From contig JASEVX010000005.1 of assembly GCA_031761405.1 (NCBI GenBank), positions 6,841,724 to 6,905,723 of the forward strand: 64,000 nt of DNA, in the 5' to 3' direction. Source of the DNA: Serripes groenlandicus. Lineage: Eukaryota > Mollusca > Bivalvia > Cardiida > Cardiidae. Shown piece after piece: positions 39,201-40,675 of the stretch. Numbering within the stretch: position 1 is the first letter of the stretch; each line of letters opens with the position of its first letter. The notes beneath the pieces are model-generated. The model saw only the letters and a list, made by a program, of their open reading frames with translations. It was not told the origin of the DNA and made no database searches. A program made the translations under genes and the position numbers.

Positions 39201-40588
39201 TTTCCATATTTTTCCAGTATAAACTAGAACTGTGAGTGAACTCACAAAGATACCCCCCGTTGTGCTTACAAGACATGGACAGACAGACGGACAAATATAT
39301 TTCCGACCGGGATAATCTTTCTTCATGCACATCCTCAGGTTGTATACTGCAACTGTGTAAAGTTTCATCAGAATCGGTCCAGCCGTTTAGGAGGAGTTGC
39401 GCTTACAAGACAGACGGACGGACAGGGTGATTCCTATATACCCCAAAACTTGTTTGTGGGGGGTATAAATACTGTGCATTTACTCTTGATTTAGAAAATC
39501 AAGCGAACCTGATTCTTGTGATATTTGCGAAGGTTGACAAAAGATAGGTCATAGAAAATGGCTCTTTTACCTGTCAAATCAACACATACATTTGTAAAAC
39601 AAATTTAATTGTGGTGACAGTCAAGGATTTATGTGATATATGAATCCAAATAACAACATACTATGACACATAGTATTGTCCCTTTCTTCAATATTGCAGG
39701 TTAATGGTTGTGGCGGCAAATTCACTGATGTCTGCTGCAGATTTGTTGTAAATGTTAAAGCCTGCTTTATTACATTTTTTCCAACAAAAAGAGTAAGTAC
39801 TGTACCGCAATAATCAAGTAACCCATGTGCCCTTGTAACATTTCAAAACGTTATGCCTGTAGTTTGTTTCAAAGGACCACATCATGGGGAATAGTTCCTG
39901 TTATTTACATAGGGCAAATATATGCCCATCCAAACATAAGCGAGCAATCAACTATTTCTTCTTTAGGAAAACCTTGGAACTACTGGTGGTTCAGGGGAAC
40001 TTCAAGAAGGGTCATTTGGTACACATCCTTAAGAGGCAATTTGTGAGTATTGGGAATTCTTGAAAATAAGTAAAATTGATAGATGCCTTCAAAGTCATTC
40101 AACGGGCTTCTGTCATTTATATTTTGGCTCGTTTGACAGCTAAATAGAATTCACTCTCAAATCAGACCCCAGTTCTAGTTCAGGAAATGTTGGGTTGGTG
40201 TGACCTAGTTTTTTTTACATCGGACTATGAAAGTCGGTCGGAATTATTGTGATGTCTTTTTCGGGAGTGTAAAGACTTTGTCGAGATTGGAGTCTCTGTC
40301 TTCAGGTCGAATTGACATTGCATTACCATAATTGGTCATTACCTGGTGTAGAGCCGTTAGCCCGTCTATATTAGCTGTGTTTATATCTGCACCTCTCTCC
40401 AACAATCTCTTCACTTCGTCACAATCTCCACTCGAACAAGCAGCCAAAAACACACAACCATCTTGGAATTTAACTTTCCTAGTATTAAACTGCACGGTAT
40501 TTGGGCATCTGTTCGTGTCAGATTCCTCCCATCGCTTCAATTGTTCGTGCCTCTTGAAAATGGCACTAGTCTTATTTTCGTCCGCCAT
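104..40588 (-). CDS. PPP1R12A: PPP1R12A/MYPT myosin phosphatase targeting subunit, 5' part of gene (multi-exon)
   Basis: Spliced gene read on the minus strand; the 3' part lies beyond the left edge. Exons in order: 40343-40588, 38573-38703, 27424-27702, 24348-24492, 20927-21001, 18440-18507, optional 9490-9528, 4933-5096, 2757-2800, 104-304. All junctions are GT/AG and the phases agree (0,2,2,0,0,2,(2),1,0,0), giving 451 residues, or 464 with the cassette exon. The family protein holds the PP1 catalytic subunit on myosin: a KVKF docking motif (residues 38-41) is followed by ankyrin repeats with GLTALHQ, NEGWTPLHA and NDGWTPLHAAAHWG signatures, then an acidic Ser/Glu stretch. These match vertebrate MYPT1 in order and spacing. 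The C-terminal leucine zipper/coiled coil is not in the window. PPP1R12B/C are vertebrate paralogues; invertebrates usually have one gene, so the symbol stands for the orthologous group. Introns are long (up to 10.9 kb) and full of MITEs. Confidence 0.93.
390..595 (+). mobile_element. TTAA MITE, subfamily B
   Basis: Bounded by TTAA at both ends, with the CCACATA left arm, the central hairpin GAAATTGCTCATAATGAGCAATTTC and the CTGCTGCAG right arm. 206 bp, in a PPP1R12A intron. Confidence 0.9.
1216..1428 (+). mobile_element. TTAA MITE, subfamily A, degraded right end
   Basis: Clear left arm (CTCTGCAGCAGACAGC). Half of the central hairpin is lost, and the right end GGGAAGGGATCA no longer has TTAA. 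Confidence 0.8.
1681..2543 (+). mobile_element. Pearl/HINE-like non-autonomous element
   Basis: The 5' end has the hairpin GGGCCATGATGGCCC followed by ATCGCTCACCTG. The 3' end is CTCACCTTG...AGGTGAGCTTAAAA, a terminal hairpin. The core holds diverged repeats of about 170 bp (gaccc-rich, TGATGCTACATA, ATATCAAGGG). Ends and tandem core resemble the bivalve pearl/Helentron-type elements; no coding capacity. Confidence 0.7.
2544..2756. other. Intronic, diverged single repeat unit
   Basis: Contains GTCAGAAGGAATACACATGT, resembling one unit of the 151-bp array at 3264-4480. Nothing else recognised. Confidence 0.4.
2757..2800 (-). CDS. PPP1R12A: PPP1R12A short exon (44 nt)
   Basis: Joined after phase 1 it reads EKKNEINKQTSDQNQ, with acceptor TTTCTTTACAG|AA and donor CAG|GTTTGT, ending in phase 0. 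The phase fits both neighbouring exons and the strong acceptor supports it. The sequence is low-complexity and not independently recognisable as MYPT. Confidence 0.6.
2908..3096 (+). mobile_element. TTAA MITE relic, subfamily B
   Basis: Central hairpin (GGAGAAATTGCTAATTATAAGC) and flanking arms are recognisable; both terminal TTAA motifs are mutated. Confidence 0.6.
3235..4548 (+). mobile_element. HINE/pearl-like element with 151-bp tandem core
   Basis: The 5' end has the hairpin GTGTTTGTGAAACAC followed by GATGCCCCCGAA. The 3' end has CACCGAATCGGTG, then GGGGGCATAAAAA, preceded by CAGACAGACAGACGTGCAGACAG. The complementary GATGCCCCCG/CGGGGGCAT ends define it. The core is the tandem array listed separately. 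In an intron of PPP1R12A. Confidence 0.7.
3264..4480 (+). repeat. Tandem array, ~151-bp unit, 8 copies, AGGTCA-rich
   Basis: Units start GAATGGCAACATCTA at about 3266, 3418, 3569, 3720, 3872, 4024, 4176 and 4328, nearly identical (a few substitutions, one 1-bp deletion). Each contains AGGTCAAAGGTCAAGGTCG plus AAGGTCA, and GGTCATGTCACAAGGAATAC. Confidence 0.95.
4550..4665 (-). mobile_element. TTAA MITE, 3' half only
   Basis: Starts inside the hairpin directly after the HINE end at 4548 and runs to GGGAAAGGGTTAA. The HINE may have inserted into this copy and its other half was lost. Confidence 0.75.
4709..4907 (+). mobile_element. TTAA MITE, next to a PPP1R12A donor
   Basis: Left TIR eroded, subterminal CTCTGCAGCAGACG intact, hairpin shortened, right end GGGAAAGGGGGGTTAA. 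It ends about 25 bp from the exon at 4933. Confidence 0.8.
4933..5096 (-). CDS. PPP1R12A: PPP1R12A exon 7/8 (Ser/Glu-rich acidic segment)
   Basis: Encodes RSSVTRMSVEQKHNMMK, then DRLPLDGKMPATKEEERV and TSSSSCSEEELSESDTG. The acidic Ser/Glu cluster corresponds to the SSCSSEEDEEDDSESE region of vertebrate MYPT1. The acceptor is GTTTACAG|GA; the donor ACAG|GTTTTT is weak. A TTAA MITE ends only about 25 bp into the downstream intron. Phase 2 in, 1 out. Confidence 0.85.
5232..5333 (+). mobile_element. TTAA MITE fragment
   Basis: GTGGCAAAAGAAGAAATGGC, then CCACAATGTTTTCA and right end GGGGTTAA; the left arm is missing. Confidence 0.55.
5675..5872 (+). mobile_element. TTAA MITE, subfamily B
   Basis: TTAACCCTTTCCCACATACA to GGGAAACGGTTAA, with both CTGCAGCAGA motifs; half of the central hairpin is deleted. 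Confidence 0.88.
5968..6494 (+). mobile_element. Pearl/HINE-like element, two-unit core
   Basis: The 5' end AACAAGAGGCCCAAGAGGGCC plus ATCGCACCACTG is followed by two diverged copies of the unit also seen at 10765-11858 (GGCCATGCTTTTCAACCAAT, CTGACACTTTCGGA). The 3' end is a hairpin ACTGGCTTTCAGCCAGT followed by GCAGTTAAAA. The 3' hairpin differs from the other family members. Confidence 0.6.
6560..6670 (-). mobile_element. TTAA MITE relic
   Basis: GAGGAGAAATGGCTAGTTTT, GAGCAAATTCTC and TCTTCTGCAG are recognisable; no terminal TTAA. Confidence 0.45.
7186..7417 (+). mobile_element. TTAA MITE, subfamily A, nearly complete
   Basis: TTAAAACCCTTTCCCTCATA to GAGGGAAAGGGTTAA; hairpin AAATTGCTCAAAACAAGCAATTT intact. 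232 bp. Confidence 0.93.
7812..8041 (+). mobile_element. TTAA MITE, subfamily A, complete
   Basis: 230 bp with both 18-bp ends, both CTGCAG motifs and an intact hairpin; close to the family consensus. Its right TTAA is shared with the next copy. Confidence 0.95.
8038..8246 (-). mobile_element. TTAA MITE, subfamily B, sharing TTAA with neighbour
   Basis: TTAACCCTTTAACACATAGA begins in the TTAA that ends the previous copy; the far end GTGGGAAAGGAAG has lost TTAA. Confidence 0.8.
8507..8691 (-). mobile_element. TTAA MITE, subfamily B, diverged
   Basis: TTAAACTTTTTCC to CGAAAGGGTTAA with ATCTGCAGCAGACG; the central hairpin is eroded. Confidence 0.8.
8740..8876 (-). mobile_element. TTAA MITE relic, half copy
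   Basis: GAGAAATTGGCAG, GCTCTCAATGAGC, CCTACAATGTTTTTGAAAGT and a GTAGCAGATAAG arm. Confidence 0.45.
9030..9245 (+). mobile_element. TTAA MITE, subfamily B
   Basis: ACCCTTTTCCAACATACAGA to GTGAAAGGGTTAA, with CTCTGCAGCAGACAAC; left TTAA lost. Confidence 0.85.
9242..9420 (-). mobile_element. TTAA MITE, subfamily B, sharing TTAA with previous copy
   Basis: TTAAACGCTTCCCATATACA starts in the TTAA at 9242-9245; it ends TTGAAAGAGTTAA. The hairpin is mostly deleted. Confidence 0.8.
9490..9528 (-). CDS. PPP1R12A: PPP1R12A probable cassette exon (39 nt)
   Basis: A 39-nt open segment with a strong acceptor (TTTTTCCCTGTTTGCAG) and donor (GAG|GTAACA). It is phase 2 on both sides, so including or skipping it keeps the frame. 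When included it places about 13 residues (RLWLRERVKMAL plus a junction Arg) between STRR and RSSVTRMS. It is called alternative because the flanking exons also join directly in frame. No homologue recognised. Confidence 0.45.
9636..9835 (+). mobile_element. TTAA MITE, subfamily B, left arm shortened
   Basis: TTAACCCTTTCCCAAATGTA to GGCAAGGGTTAA. The segment between TIR and the arm carrying AGACGACTTTTG is deleted. Inserted just inside a HINE 5' end. Confidence 0.88.
9978..10189 (+). mobile_element. TTAA MITE, subfamily A
   Basis: TTAACCCTTTCTGATGCC (about 16 bp of the left end deleted) to GAGGGAAAAGGTTAA; hairpin AAATTGCACAAAACATGCAATTT. Confidence 0.9.
10199..10418 (-). mobile_element. tRNA-derived SINE, family 2
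   Basis: On the minus strand it reads GGAATCCACCATGGCCTAGT (A box region), a B box GGTTCGA-like in a degraded form, and the 3' domain ending GGCGTAAAACCCCAATAAAT. Same family as 14448-14657. No clear target duplication. Confidence 0.8.
10765..11858 (+). mobile_element. Pearl/HINE-like element with ~175-bp tandem core
   Basis: The 5' end has hairpin GGGCCATGATGGCCC and ATCGCTCACCTGA; the 3' end is hairpin CTCACCTTGAGCAAAGCTCAGGTGAG followed by CTAAAA. The core holds about five units with GCCCCGCC..CTGGCGGCCATG and GACCAATCAACATGGCTT. The 3' unique part has GTTGCCATGGAAACCAGAAT. No coding capacity. Confidence 0.8.
11859..13809. other. Intronic sequence, nothing recognised
   Basis: AT-rich intron of PPP1R12A. 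A weak MITE trace lies at about 13355-13470 (ATCTCCTTTTCTCACATTC, TTGCAGCAGA). Open frames here, including one of 114 codons at 13283-13627, show no splice-site support or family resemblance. Confidence 0.6.
13810..14030 (+). mobile_element. TTAA MITE, subfamily B
   Basis: TTAACCCTTTCCCACTGG to GGAAAAGGGTTAA, hairpin AAATTGCTCAAAACAAGCAATTT intact; left CTGCAGCAGA eroded to CATGCGATGA. Confidence 0.9.
14448..14657 (-). mobile_element. tRNA-derived SINE, family 2, with target duplication
   Basis: Flanked by a perfect 14-bp duplication, TAAATGAATCTTTA (14434-14447 and 14658-14671). On the minus strand: GTGGTCGAGTGGTTAGCG (A box), GGTTCGATCCCC (B box), and a 3' domain that ends GGCGTAAAACCCCAATAA. 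The head resembles a class II (Ser/Leu-type) tRNA. Confidence 0.93.
14799..15029 (-). mobile_element. TTAA MITE, subfamily A, complete
   Basis: TTAACCCTTTCCCCTCATAC to GAGGGAAAGGGTTAA; hairpin GAAATTGCTCGTTTTGAGCAATTT. 231 bp. Confidence 0.95.
15222..15251 (+). repeat. Homopolymer C(30)
   Basis: Thirty C in a row, flanked by imperfect repeats of CATCATTACAAAA. Length may be an assembly approximation. Confidence 0.9.
15689..15860 (+). mobile_element. TTAA MITE relic
   Basis: CTCTCTCCCGTATGA, TTTGCCACCATGTTTTCAAC, GAGATTTTCTAC and CCGGAAAGTG; no intact end. Confidence 0.5.
15870..15943 (+). mobile_element. 75-bp palindromic miniature element, copy 1
   Basis: ATATTGTGGGTACTCAAAAG and its complement TTTTGAGTACCAACAACAT as two arms; followed by GGTCAAATA as in copy 53616-53693. 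Confidence 0.7.
16216..16463 (+). mobile_element. TTAA MITE, diverged
   Basis: TTAACCATTTTCC to GGAAAAGGGTTTAA, with two GCAGCAGA arms; the left arm carries a duplication of about 30 bp. Confidence 0.75.
16560..16757 (+). mobile_element. TTAA MITE, subfamily B
   Basis: TTAACCCTTTTTCACATACA to GTGGGAAAGGGTTAA; hairpin reduced and right CTGCTGCAG motif deleted. Confidence 0.85.
17036..17264 (+). mobile_element. TTAA MITE, subfamily B
   Basis: ATAAACCCTTTCCCACCTAT to GTGGGAAAGAGTTC; hairpin AAATTGCTCAAATTGAACAATTT. Confidence 0.85.
17521..17742 (+). mobile_element. TTAA MITE, subfamily A
   Basis: TTAACCCTTTCCCTCATATA, hairpin intact, right end GAGATAAAGGGTTCA with TTAA mutated. A 12-bp deletion brings CTGCAGCAGA closer to the TIR. 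Confidence 0.9.
17740..17881 (+). mobile_element. TTAA MITE relic adjoining previous copy
   Basis: ACATTGTGGGGCAAAAGGAG, AAATTGCTCCATTTATTT and TCGAAAAAGGTTTA. Abuts 17521-17742 end to end. Confidence 0.55.
18440..18507 (-). CDS. PPP1R12A: PPP1R12A exon 6 (linker, Arg-rich)
   Basis: A 68-nt exon. In phase with exon 5 it reads AKDQQRDLQKDIIQTRLP then STRR, a charged linker. The acceptor is AATTTTTAG|GC and the donor GGAG|GTGGGT, phase 0 in and 2 out. Joining it to 4933-5096 makes STRRRSSVTRMS, a basophilic-kinase-type site. Less conserved than the ankyrin exons, so support comes mainly from splice phase and position. Confidence 0.75.
18829..20661. mobile_element. 1.8-kb non-autonomous DNA transposon with ~50-bp terminal inverted repeats
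   Basis: The left end at about 18830 (ATATATATGAGCCATAATAT, GGTGTCCGG, GTTACATCAC) is inverted at about 20605-20660. The arms match for about 45 bp with few differences. The flanking AT repeat hides the target duplication. The interior carries many GTGTCCTGTTACAC motifs and a 238-bp direct duplication. A short minus-strand frame (18938-19252) with MPLSGRTRRK is not recognisable as a transposase. Superfamily unknown. In a PPP1R12A intron. Confidence 0.8.
20001..20471 (+). repeat. Direct duplication, ~235-bp unit x2
   Basis: 20001-20238 and 20239-20471 are almost identical, each beginning AGTGTCCAGTTACATCATTT and ending GTGTCCTGTGTTACTAACAA. Internal to the TIR element. Confidence 0.95.
20927..21001 (-). 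CDS. PPP1R12A: PPP1R12A exon 5 (last ankyrin repeat, start of helix)
   Basis: A 75-nt exon encoding 25 residues, GQTPFDVADTELIKLLEE followed by LKLKQAS. It matches the GQTAFDVAD...LEEL segment that closes the MYPT ankyrin domain. The acceptor is GTGTACAG|GG and the donor TCT|GTAAGT, phase 0 in and out. Confidence 0.93.
21082..21250 (-). mobile_element. tRNA-derived SINE, family 1, 5'-truncated and diverged
   Basis: Minus strand: AGTCTATGTGGAAAAGAAGC, CAGTTGATTGG, GTACTGGTGTGAGAAAGC, and tail GGCGTTAACGCC followed by AATCAATCAAG. The tRNA head is missing. Confidence 0.8.
21664..23502 (+). mobile_element. HINE/pearl-like element with dimeric 163-bp array
   Basis: The 5' end ACAAGAGTTGTCGGAGGACA has TAGCTCGCCTATCAG; the 3' end TTCGAATAGGCGAGCTAAAA is complementary to it (CTCGCCTAT/ATAGGCGAG). 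A GC-rich stretch of GGACGCC/CAACACC repeats (23404-23456) lies before the 3' end. In a PPP1R12A intron. Confidence 0.78.
22000..23403 (+). repeat. Tandem array, 163-bp unit x9, alternating A/B (326-bp higher-order repeat)
   Basis: Units contain AAGGTCCCCTAATGA and CAGCATACACAGTGTCTGAG. Alternate units differ at fixed positions: AGTTTCAAAGC with AAAATTCTAAGTCG in one type, AGTTTGAAAGC with AAATTTCTAAGTCC in the other. The dimers are nearly identical. Confidence 0.95.
23637..23864 (-). mobile_element. TTAA MITE, subfamily A, complete
   Basis: TTAACCCTTTCCCTCATACG to GAGGGAAAGGGTTAA; hairpin AAATTGCACGTTTTGTGCAATTT. Shares its right TTAA with the next copy. Confidence 0.95.
23861..24066 (+). 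mobile_element. TTAA MITE, subfamily B, sharing TTAA
   Basis: TTAAACCATTCTCACTTGTA to GTGGGAAAGGGTGAAG; part of the hairpin is deleted. Confidence 0.8.
24077..24303 (+). mobile_element. TTAA MITE, subfamily A, within a duplicated flank
   Basis: ATAACCCTTTCCCTCATATA to GTGGGAAAGGGTGA. The right end is B-like (GTTGTATGTGGG). GTGAAGGTCCTGTATAAC occurs on both sides. Confidence 0.88.
24348..24492 (-). CDS. PPP1R12A: PPP1R12A exon 4 (ankyrin repeat)
   Basis: Encodes TVLLQSGVNIDDKDNDGW, then TPLHAAAHWGQEESCKIL and CDMEAKNLA, a highly conserved MYPT ankyrin repeat. The acceptor TTATTTCAG|TG is embedded in a 38-bp minisatellite whose units repeat both the acceptor and the first 15 nt of this exon (24478-24492). 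The donor is GCT|GTAAGA, phase 2 in and 0 out. Confidence 0.93.
24478..25408 (-). repeat. Minisatellite, ~37-bp unit, ~24 copies, spanning the exon 4 splice acceptor
   Basis: The plus-strand unit is ATGATTGTAATAACACACTG then AAATCAGCAAAATATGT, with variants. The first unit includes exon 4 bases 24478-24492 and the acceptor CAG. Read on the transcribed strand, most units repeat a TGATTTCAG|TG acceptor-like motif. Confidence 0.92.
25484..26695 (+). mobile_element. HINE/pearl-like element, CCGAGGGGATAATA family, interrupted
   Basis: The 5' end AACAAGGGCACTGCAAAGCG plus GCATCCCCTC and the 3' end CCCCGTTACTATATTCCC...CCGAGGGGATAATAAA match, in the opposite orientation, the element at 59345-60770. 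The core units carry AAGTTTGGTTAAGATCGGTC and AAGGATGTTCAGTG. Another element (25808-26507) is inserted in it. Confidence 0.78.
25808..26507 (+). mobile_element. Nested HINE-like element (ACTAGAAC...GGGGCTATAATAA)
   Basis: Begins ACTAGAACTATCACTAAAGG with hairpin ATCACTAAAGGTGAT and CCCCCGCCCC. Core repeats have CAAGTATCAAGTAAATCAGG and CAAGGTCAGAGGTCAAGATC. Ends GACAGACCGACCGACAGG, then GCGGGGCTATAATAA. Host sequence resumes with TAGGCTTCTAGACCTTGCC. Confidence 0.72.
26781..27017 (+). mobile_element. Short HINE-like element (ACTAGAACTGTGAG family), copy 1
   Basis: ACTAGAACTGTGAGTGAACT with hairpin GTGAGTGAACTCAC, CCGACCGGGATAATCTTAC, CATGCACATCCTCAGGTTGT, and a terminal GACAGGGTGATTCCTATATA. 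Two other copies: 39221-39470 and, inverted, 63640-63880. Confidence 0.8.
27188..27415 (-). mobile_element. TTAA MITE, subfamily B
   Basis: TTAATCCTTTCCCACATACA, hairpin AAATTGCTTGTTTTAAGCAATTT, far end GTATGTGGTTAAGAGC. It ends about 10 bp beyond the donor of PPP1R12A exon 3 (27424). Confidence 0.88.
27424..27702 (-). CDS. PPP1R12A: PPP1R12A exon 3 (ankyrin repeats)
   Basis: Encodes about 93 residues, from YLLGHKCNVAAVNNDGD through DAARREEEDRMM and WLNS to TSLHVSAAKGYIKVI. These match the MYPT1 segment that links the two halves of the ankyrin domain. The acceptor is TTTACTTTCAG|GT and the donor ATAAC|GTAAGA, phase 2 in and 2 out. One 279-nt exon covers what is split in some vertebrate genes. 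Confidence 0.94.
27908..28101 (-). mobile_element. TTAA MITE, subfamily B
   Basis: TTAATCCTTTCCGACATACA to GTGGGAAAGGGTTAA; hairpin partly replaced by a T run. Confidence 0.88.
28126..28332 (+). mobile_element. TTAA MITE, subfamily B
   Basis: AAACCCTTCCCCATCTATAG to GTGGGAAAAGGTTAA, with hairpin AAATTGCTTAAAACAAGCAATTT; right CTGCTGCAG deleted. Confidence 0.85.
28411..28609 (-). mobile_element. TTAA MITE, subfamily B
   Basis: TTAAACTTTTCCAATATACA to GTGGAAAAGTGTTAA, ATCTGCAGCAGACAA and GTCTGCTGCAGATGC arms. Confidence 0.88.
28610..29568. other. Intronic sequence, nothing recognised
   Basis: AT-rich intron 2 of PPP1R12A without a recognisable repeat, exon or RNA gene. Confidence 0.6.
29569..29794 (-). 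mobile_element. TTAA MITE, subfamily A
   Basis: TTAACCCTTTCCCTCATACG to CTATATGACAGGGTTAA; hairpin AAATTGCACATTTTGTGCAATTT. Confidence 0.93.
29888..30036 (-). mobile_element. TTAA MITE, subfamily B, cut by another copy
   Basis: TTAACCCTTTCCCACATACA and ATCTGCAGCAGACGAC are intact; the copy stops in the central region where the next begins. Confidence 0.85.
30033..30081 (-). mobile_element. TTAA MITE, subfamily A, 49-bp terminal fragment
   Basis: TTAACCCTTTCCCTCATACG through GACGACTTTGAACAT, then unrelated sequence. A weak AACAGTCTGCTGCGAG trace lies near 30150. Confidence 0.85.
30311..30359 (+). mobile_element. Isolated HINE/Helitron-like 3' terminus
   Basis: AGTCGCGGGCTTCTGCCCGG followed by CGACTAATAAAA: a GC-rich hairpin directly followed by CTAA, the same terminal layout as the pearl-like elements here. 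The rest of the element is not recognisable. Confidence 0.4.
30587..30765 (-). mobile_element. TTAA MITE, subfamily B
   Basis: AAACCCTTTCACATATACAA, ATCTGCAGCAGACAAC and far end CAGAAAGGGTCAAC; hairpin deleted. Confidence 0.8.
31220..31294 (-). mobile_element. 75-bp near-perfect palindromic miniature element, copy 2
   Basis: AAACCATATGTTGTGGATAC and CAAAAGAATCGTCTCA fold back on TGAGACAATTCTTTTG and GTACCCAAAACATATGGTTT with few mismatches. Preceded by AAATCCTTATTTGACC, the complement of the flank of copy 53616-53693. Confidence 0.85.
31368..31515 (+). mobile_element. TTAA MITE relic
   Basis: GCAAAAGGAGAAATTGTGCA with complement TGCAATTTC, and GAGATTTTCCAAATG. It ends at the TTAA where the next copy begins. 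Confidence 0.6.
31512..32067 (-). mobile_element. TTAA MITE, subfamily B, split by a SINE
   Basis: TTAACACTTTCCCACATACA with CTTCAGCAGACAAC (to about 31555), then a SINE. The rest (about 31870-32067) ends GTGGGAAAGGGTTAA. Sequence just after the SINE is diverged, so the rejoining point is approximate. Confidence 0.8.
31556..31806 (-). mobile_element. tRNA-derived SINE, family 1, inside a MITE
   Basis: Minus strand: GGGGTTGTGAGTTCGAATCC (B box), GAAGACGAATGACGC region inverted, AAGCAGCCAGTTGCTTGGGA, 3' domain and GGCGTTAAACCCCAATCAAT. The head is truncated 5' of the anticodon loop. Confidence 0.88.
32473..33079 (-). mobile_element. TTAA MITE, subfamily A, split by a hAT-like element
   Basis: TTAACCCTTTCCCTCATATA, ATTCTGCAGCAGACGAC and an intact hairpin up to 32679; resumes at 33052 and ends GAGGGAAAGGGTTAA. 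Confidence 0.93.
32680..33051. mobile_element. hAT-like non-autonomous element, 372 bp, 5-bp target duplication
   Basis: Ends CAGGGCCTTATTTCC and (inverted) CAGGGCCTTTTTTCC, 15 bp with one mismatch. Flanked by AAAGC at 32675-32679 and 33052-33056, present once in intact MITEs. Subterminal CCCAATTG repeats; A(22)T(17) at the centre. CAGGG ends suggest hAT, but the duplication is 5 rather than 8 bp. Confidence 0.85.
33080..33190 (+). mobile_element. TTAA MITE relic, right half
   Basis: GAGCACTTTCGCATTTTG, TTCTGCAGGTTTGTCGTATA and GGAAAGGGTTTTAG, adjoining the previous copy. Confidence 0.5.
33443..33620 (+). mobile_element. TTAA MITE, subfamily B, shortened
   Basis: AACTTTCCCACAGACAAACG, GAGAAATTAATCATAAAGCA and GTATGTGGGAAAGGATCA. 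A further trace precedes it (33244-33345). Confidence 0.75.
33808..33999 (-). mobile_element. TTAA MITE, subfamily B
   Basis: TATCCCTTTCCAACCAACAA, ATCTGCAGCAGATGAC and GTGGGAAAGGGATA; terminal TTAA mutated at both ends. Confidence 0.8.
34026..34172 (+). mobile_element. TTAA MITE relic, subfamily B
   Basis: TTCCCTTCCCACATGCAGAA, ATCTGCAGTACACAAC and TTGGGAAAAGGGTAA. Confidence 0.65.
34235..34471 (-). mobile_element. TTAA MITE, subfamily A, complete
   Basis: TTAACCCTTTCCCTCATAAG to GAGGGAAAGGGTTAA; hairpin AAATTGCTCATTTTGAGCAATTT. 237 bp. Confidence 0.95.
34611..35342 (+). mobile_element. Pearl/HINE-like element, same family as 10765-11858
   Basis: Starts ACAAGAGTGCCATGATGGCC with GATCGCTCACCTGA; three core units with GGCGG(C/T)CATGTTTTTCGACC; 3' unique part GTTGCCATGGAAACCAGAAT; terminal hairpin CTCACCTTGAGCAAAGCTCA then GACGAGCTAAAA. 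Confidence 0.78.
35489..35720 (-). mobile_element. TTAA MITE, subfamily A, complete
   Basis: TTAACCCTTTCCCTCATACA to GAGGGAAAGGGTTAA; the hairpin loop carries an extra TGTGC. Confidence 0.95.
36074..36316 (-). mobile_element. TTAA MITE, subfamily B, diverged
   Basis: TTATTCCTATCCAACATTTG, GTCAGCAGATAGATG, TGTCTGCTGCAGAGGCG and end CCAGGGAAAGGGTTAA. Confidence 0.8.
36842..38270 (+). mobile_element. Pearl/HINE-like composite (one element inside another, plus a MITE)
   Basis: Two 5'-type ends: GGTCCTATTTCGCTCACCTG near 36868 and ACAAGAGGGCCAAGATTGCC at 37314. Two 3'-type ends: ATGGCTCACCTTGAGATA near 38055 and ATAACTTGCCCAGGTAAGCT near 38250. The outer unit AGCTCTGGTGGCCATCTTGT occurs on both sides (36950, 38085) of the inner element, consistent with nesting. 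Confidence 0.6.
37074..37308 (-). mobile_element. TTAA MITE, subfamily B
   Basis: TTAACCCTTTCCCACATACA, ATATGCAGCAGAAGAC, GTCGTCTGCTGTAATTGCG and GTGGGAAAGGATGA. Lies within the HINE composite. Confidence 0.88.
38368..38572 (+). mobile_element. TTAA MITE, subfamily A, abutting the PPP1R12A exon 2 donor
   Basis: ACCTTTCCCTCAAACAGGTG, CTTCAGCAGATGAC, GTCGTCAGCTGCAGAATTGT and end CAGGGAAAGGTTTAC. Read on the gene strand the last bases are GTAAACCTTTCCC, the first bases of the intron. Confidence 0.88.
38573..38703 (-). CDS. PPP1R12A: PPP1R12A exon 2 (ankyrin repeats)
   Basis: Encodes residues 83-126, beginning ACIDDNLDMVEFLVQH and containing the ankyrin signature NEGWTPLHATASCG. The acceptor is TTTTTCAG|GC and the donor AAG|GTAAAC, phase 0 in and 2 out. 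The donor is unusual in that the intron begins within the terminal sequence of a TTAA MITE (38368-38572). The order ACIDDN...NEGW.PLHA.ASCG matches vertebrate MYPT1. Confidence 0.94.
39007..39086 (+). repeat. Tandem 20-bp repeat x4
   Basis: CACAAATATCAAACACTCA(A/T) four times, one substitution. In PPP1R12A intron 1. Confidence 0.95.
39221..39470 (+). mobile_element. Short HINE-like element (ACTAGAACTGTGAG family), copy 2
   Basis: ACTAGAACTGTGAGTGAACT, CCGACCGGGATAATCTTTC, GCACATCCTCAGGTTGTATA, GAATCGGTCCAGCCGTTTAG and a terminal TTTGTGGGGGGTATAAAT. Confidence 0.82.
39471..40342. other. PPP1R12A intron 1, nothing recognised
   Basis: A MITE-like trace (TGTCTGCTGCAGATTTGTTG) near 39728-39755. 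No further exon or element recognised. Confidence 0.5.
40343..40588 (-). CDS. PPP1R12A: PPP1R12A exon 1 (start codon, KVKF PP1-binding motif, first ankyrin repeat)
   Basis: Encodes residues 1-82, beginning MADENKTSA and ending GLTALHQ. KVKF (residues 38-41) is the RVxF-class motif that binds the PP1 catalytic subunit, and the segment before it corresponds to the MYPT N-terminal arm that also touches PP1. The first ankyrin repeat (GCVFLAACSSGD, LLERGADINT) follows. The start is chosen because the ATG lies in a CATGGCGGAC context and vertebrate MYPT1 starts at the same place. The donor is CAG|GTAATG, phase 0. Confidence 0.95.
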
Positions 40589-40675
40589 GACAGCTGCAAC
40601 TGAAAAATATGCAAATTTGCCAAAACACCGTGGAAAGTCTCGTTTAACTCGAGATTGTGATTTAGTCCATTAAAG
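40589..40675. promoter_or_regulatory. Putative bidirectional promoter / shared 5' region of PPP1R12A and MRPS35
   Basis: Only 87 bp separate the divergent start codons. Both lie in ATGGC(G/T)G contexts: AAAGATGGCTGCG for MRPS35, CATGGCGGAC for PPP1R12A. These resemble YY1/TISU initiator elements, which vertebrate genes with very short 5' UTRs use. An octamer ATGCAAAT lies at about 40609-40616. No TATA box or CpG-rich block is evident. Transcription starts are unknown and may lie inside the facing gene's exon 1. Confidence 0.7.

Noticed and set aside
40332..40673. 113-codon plus-strand frame over PPP1R12A exon 1
   Set aside because: It is the antisense shadow of exon 1, whose minus-strand translation is clearly MYPT.
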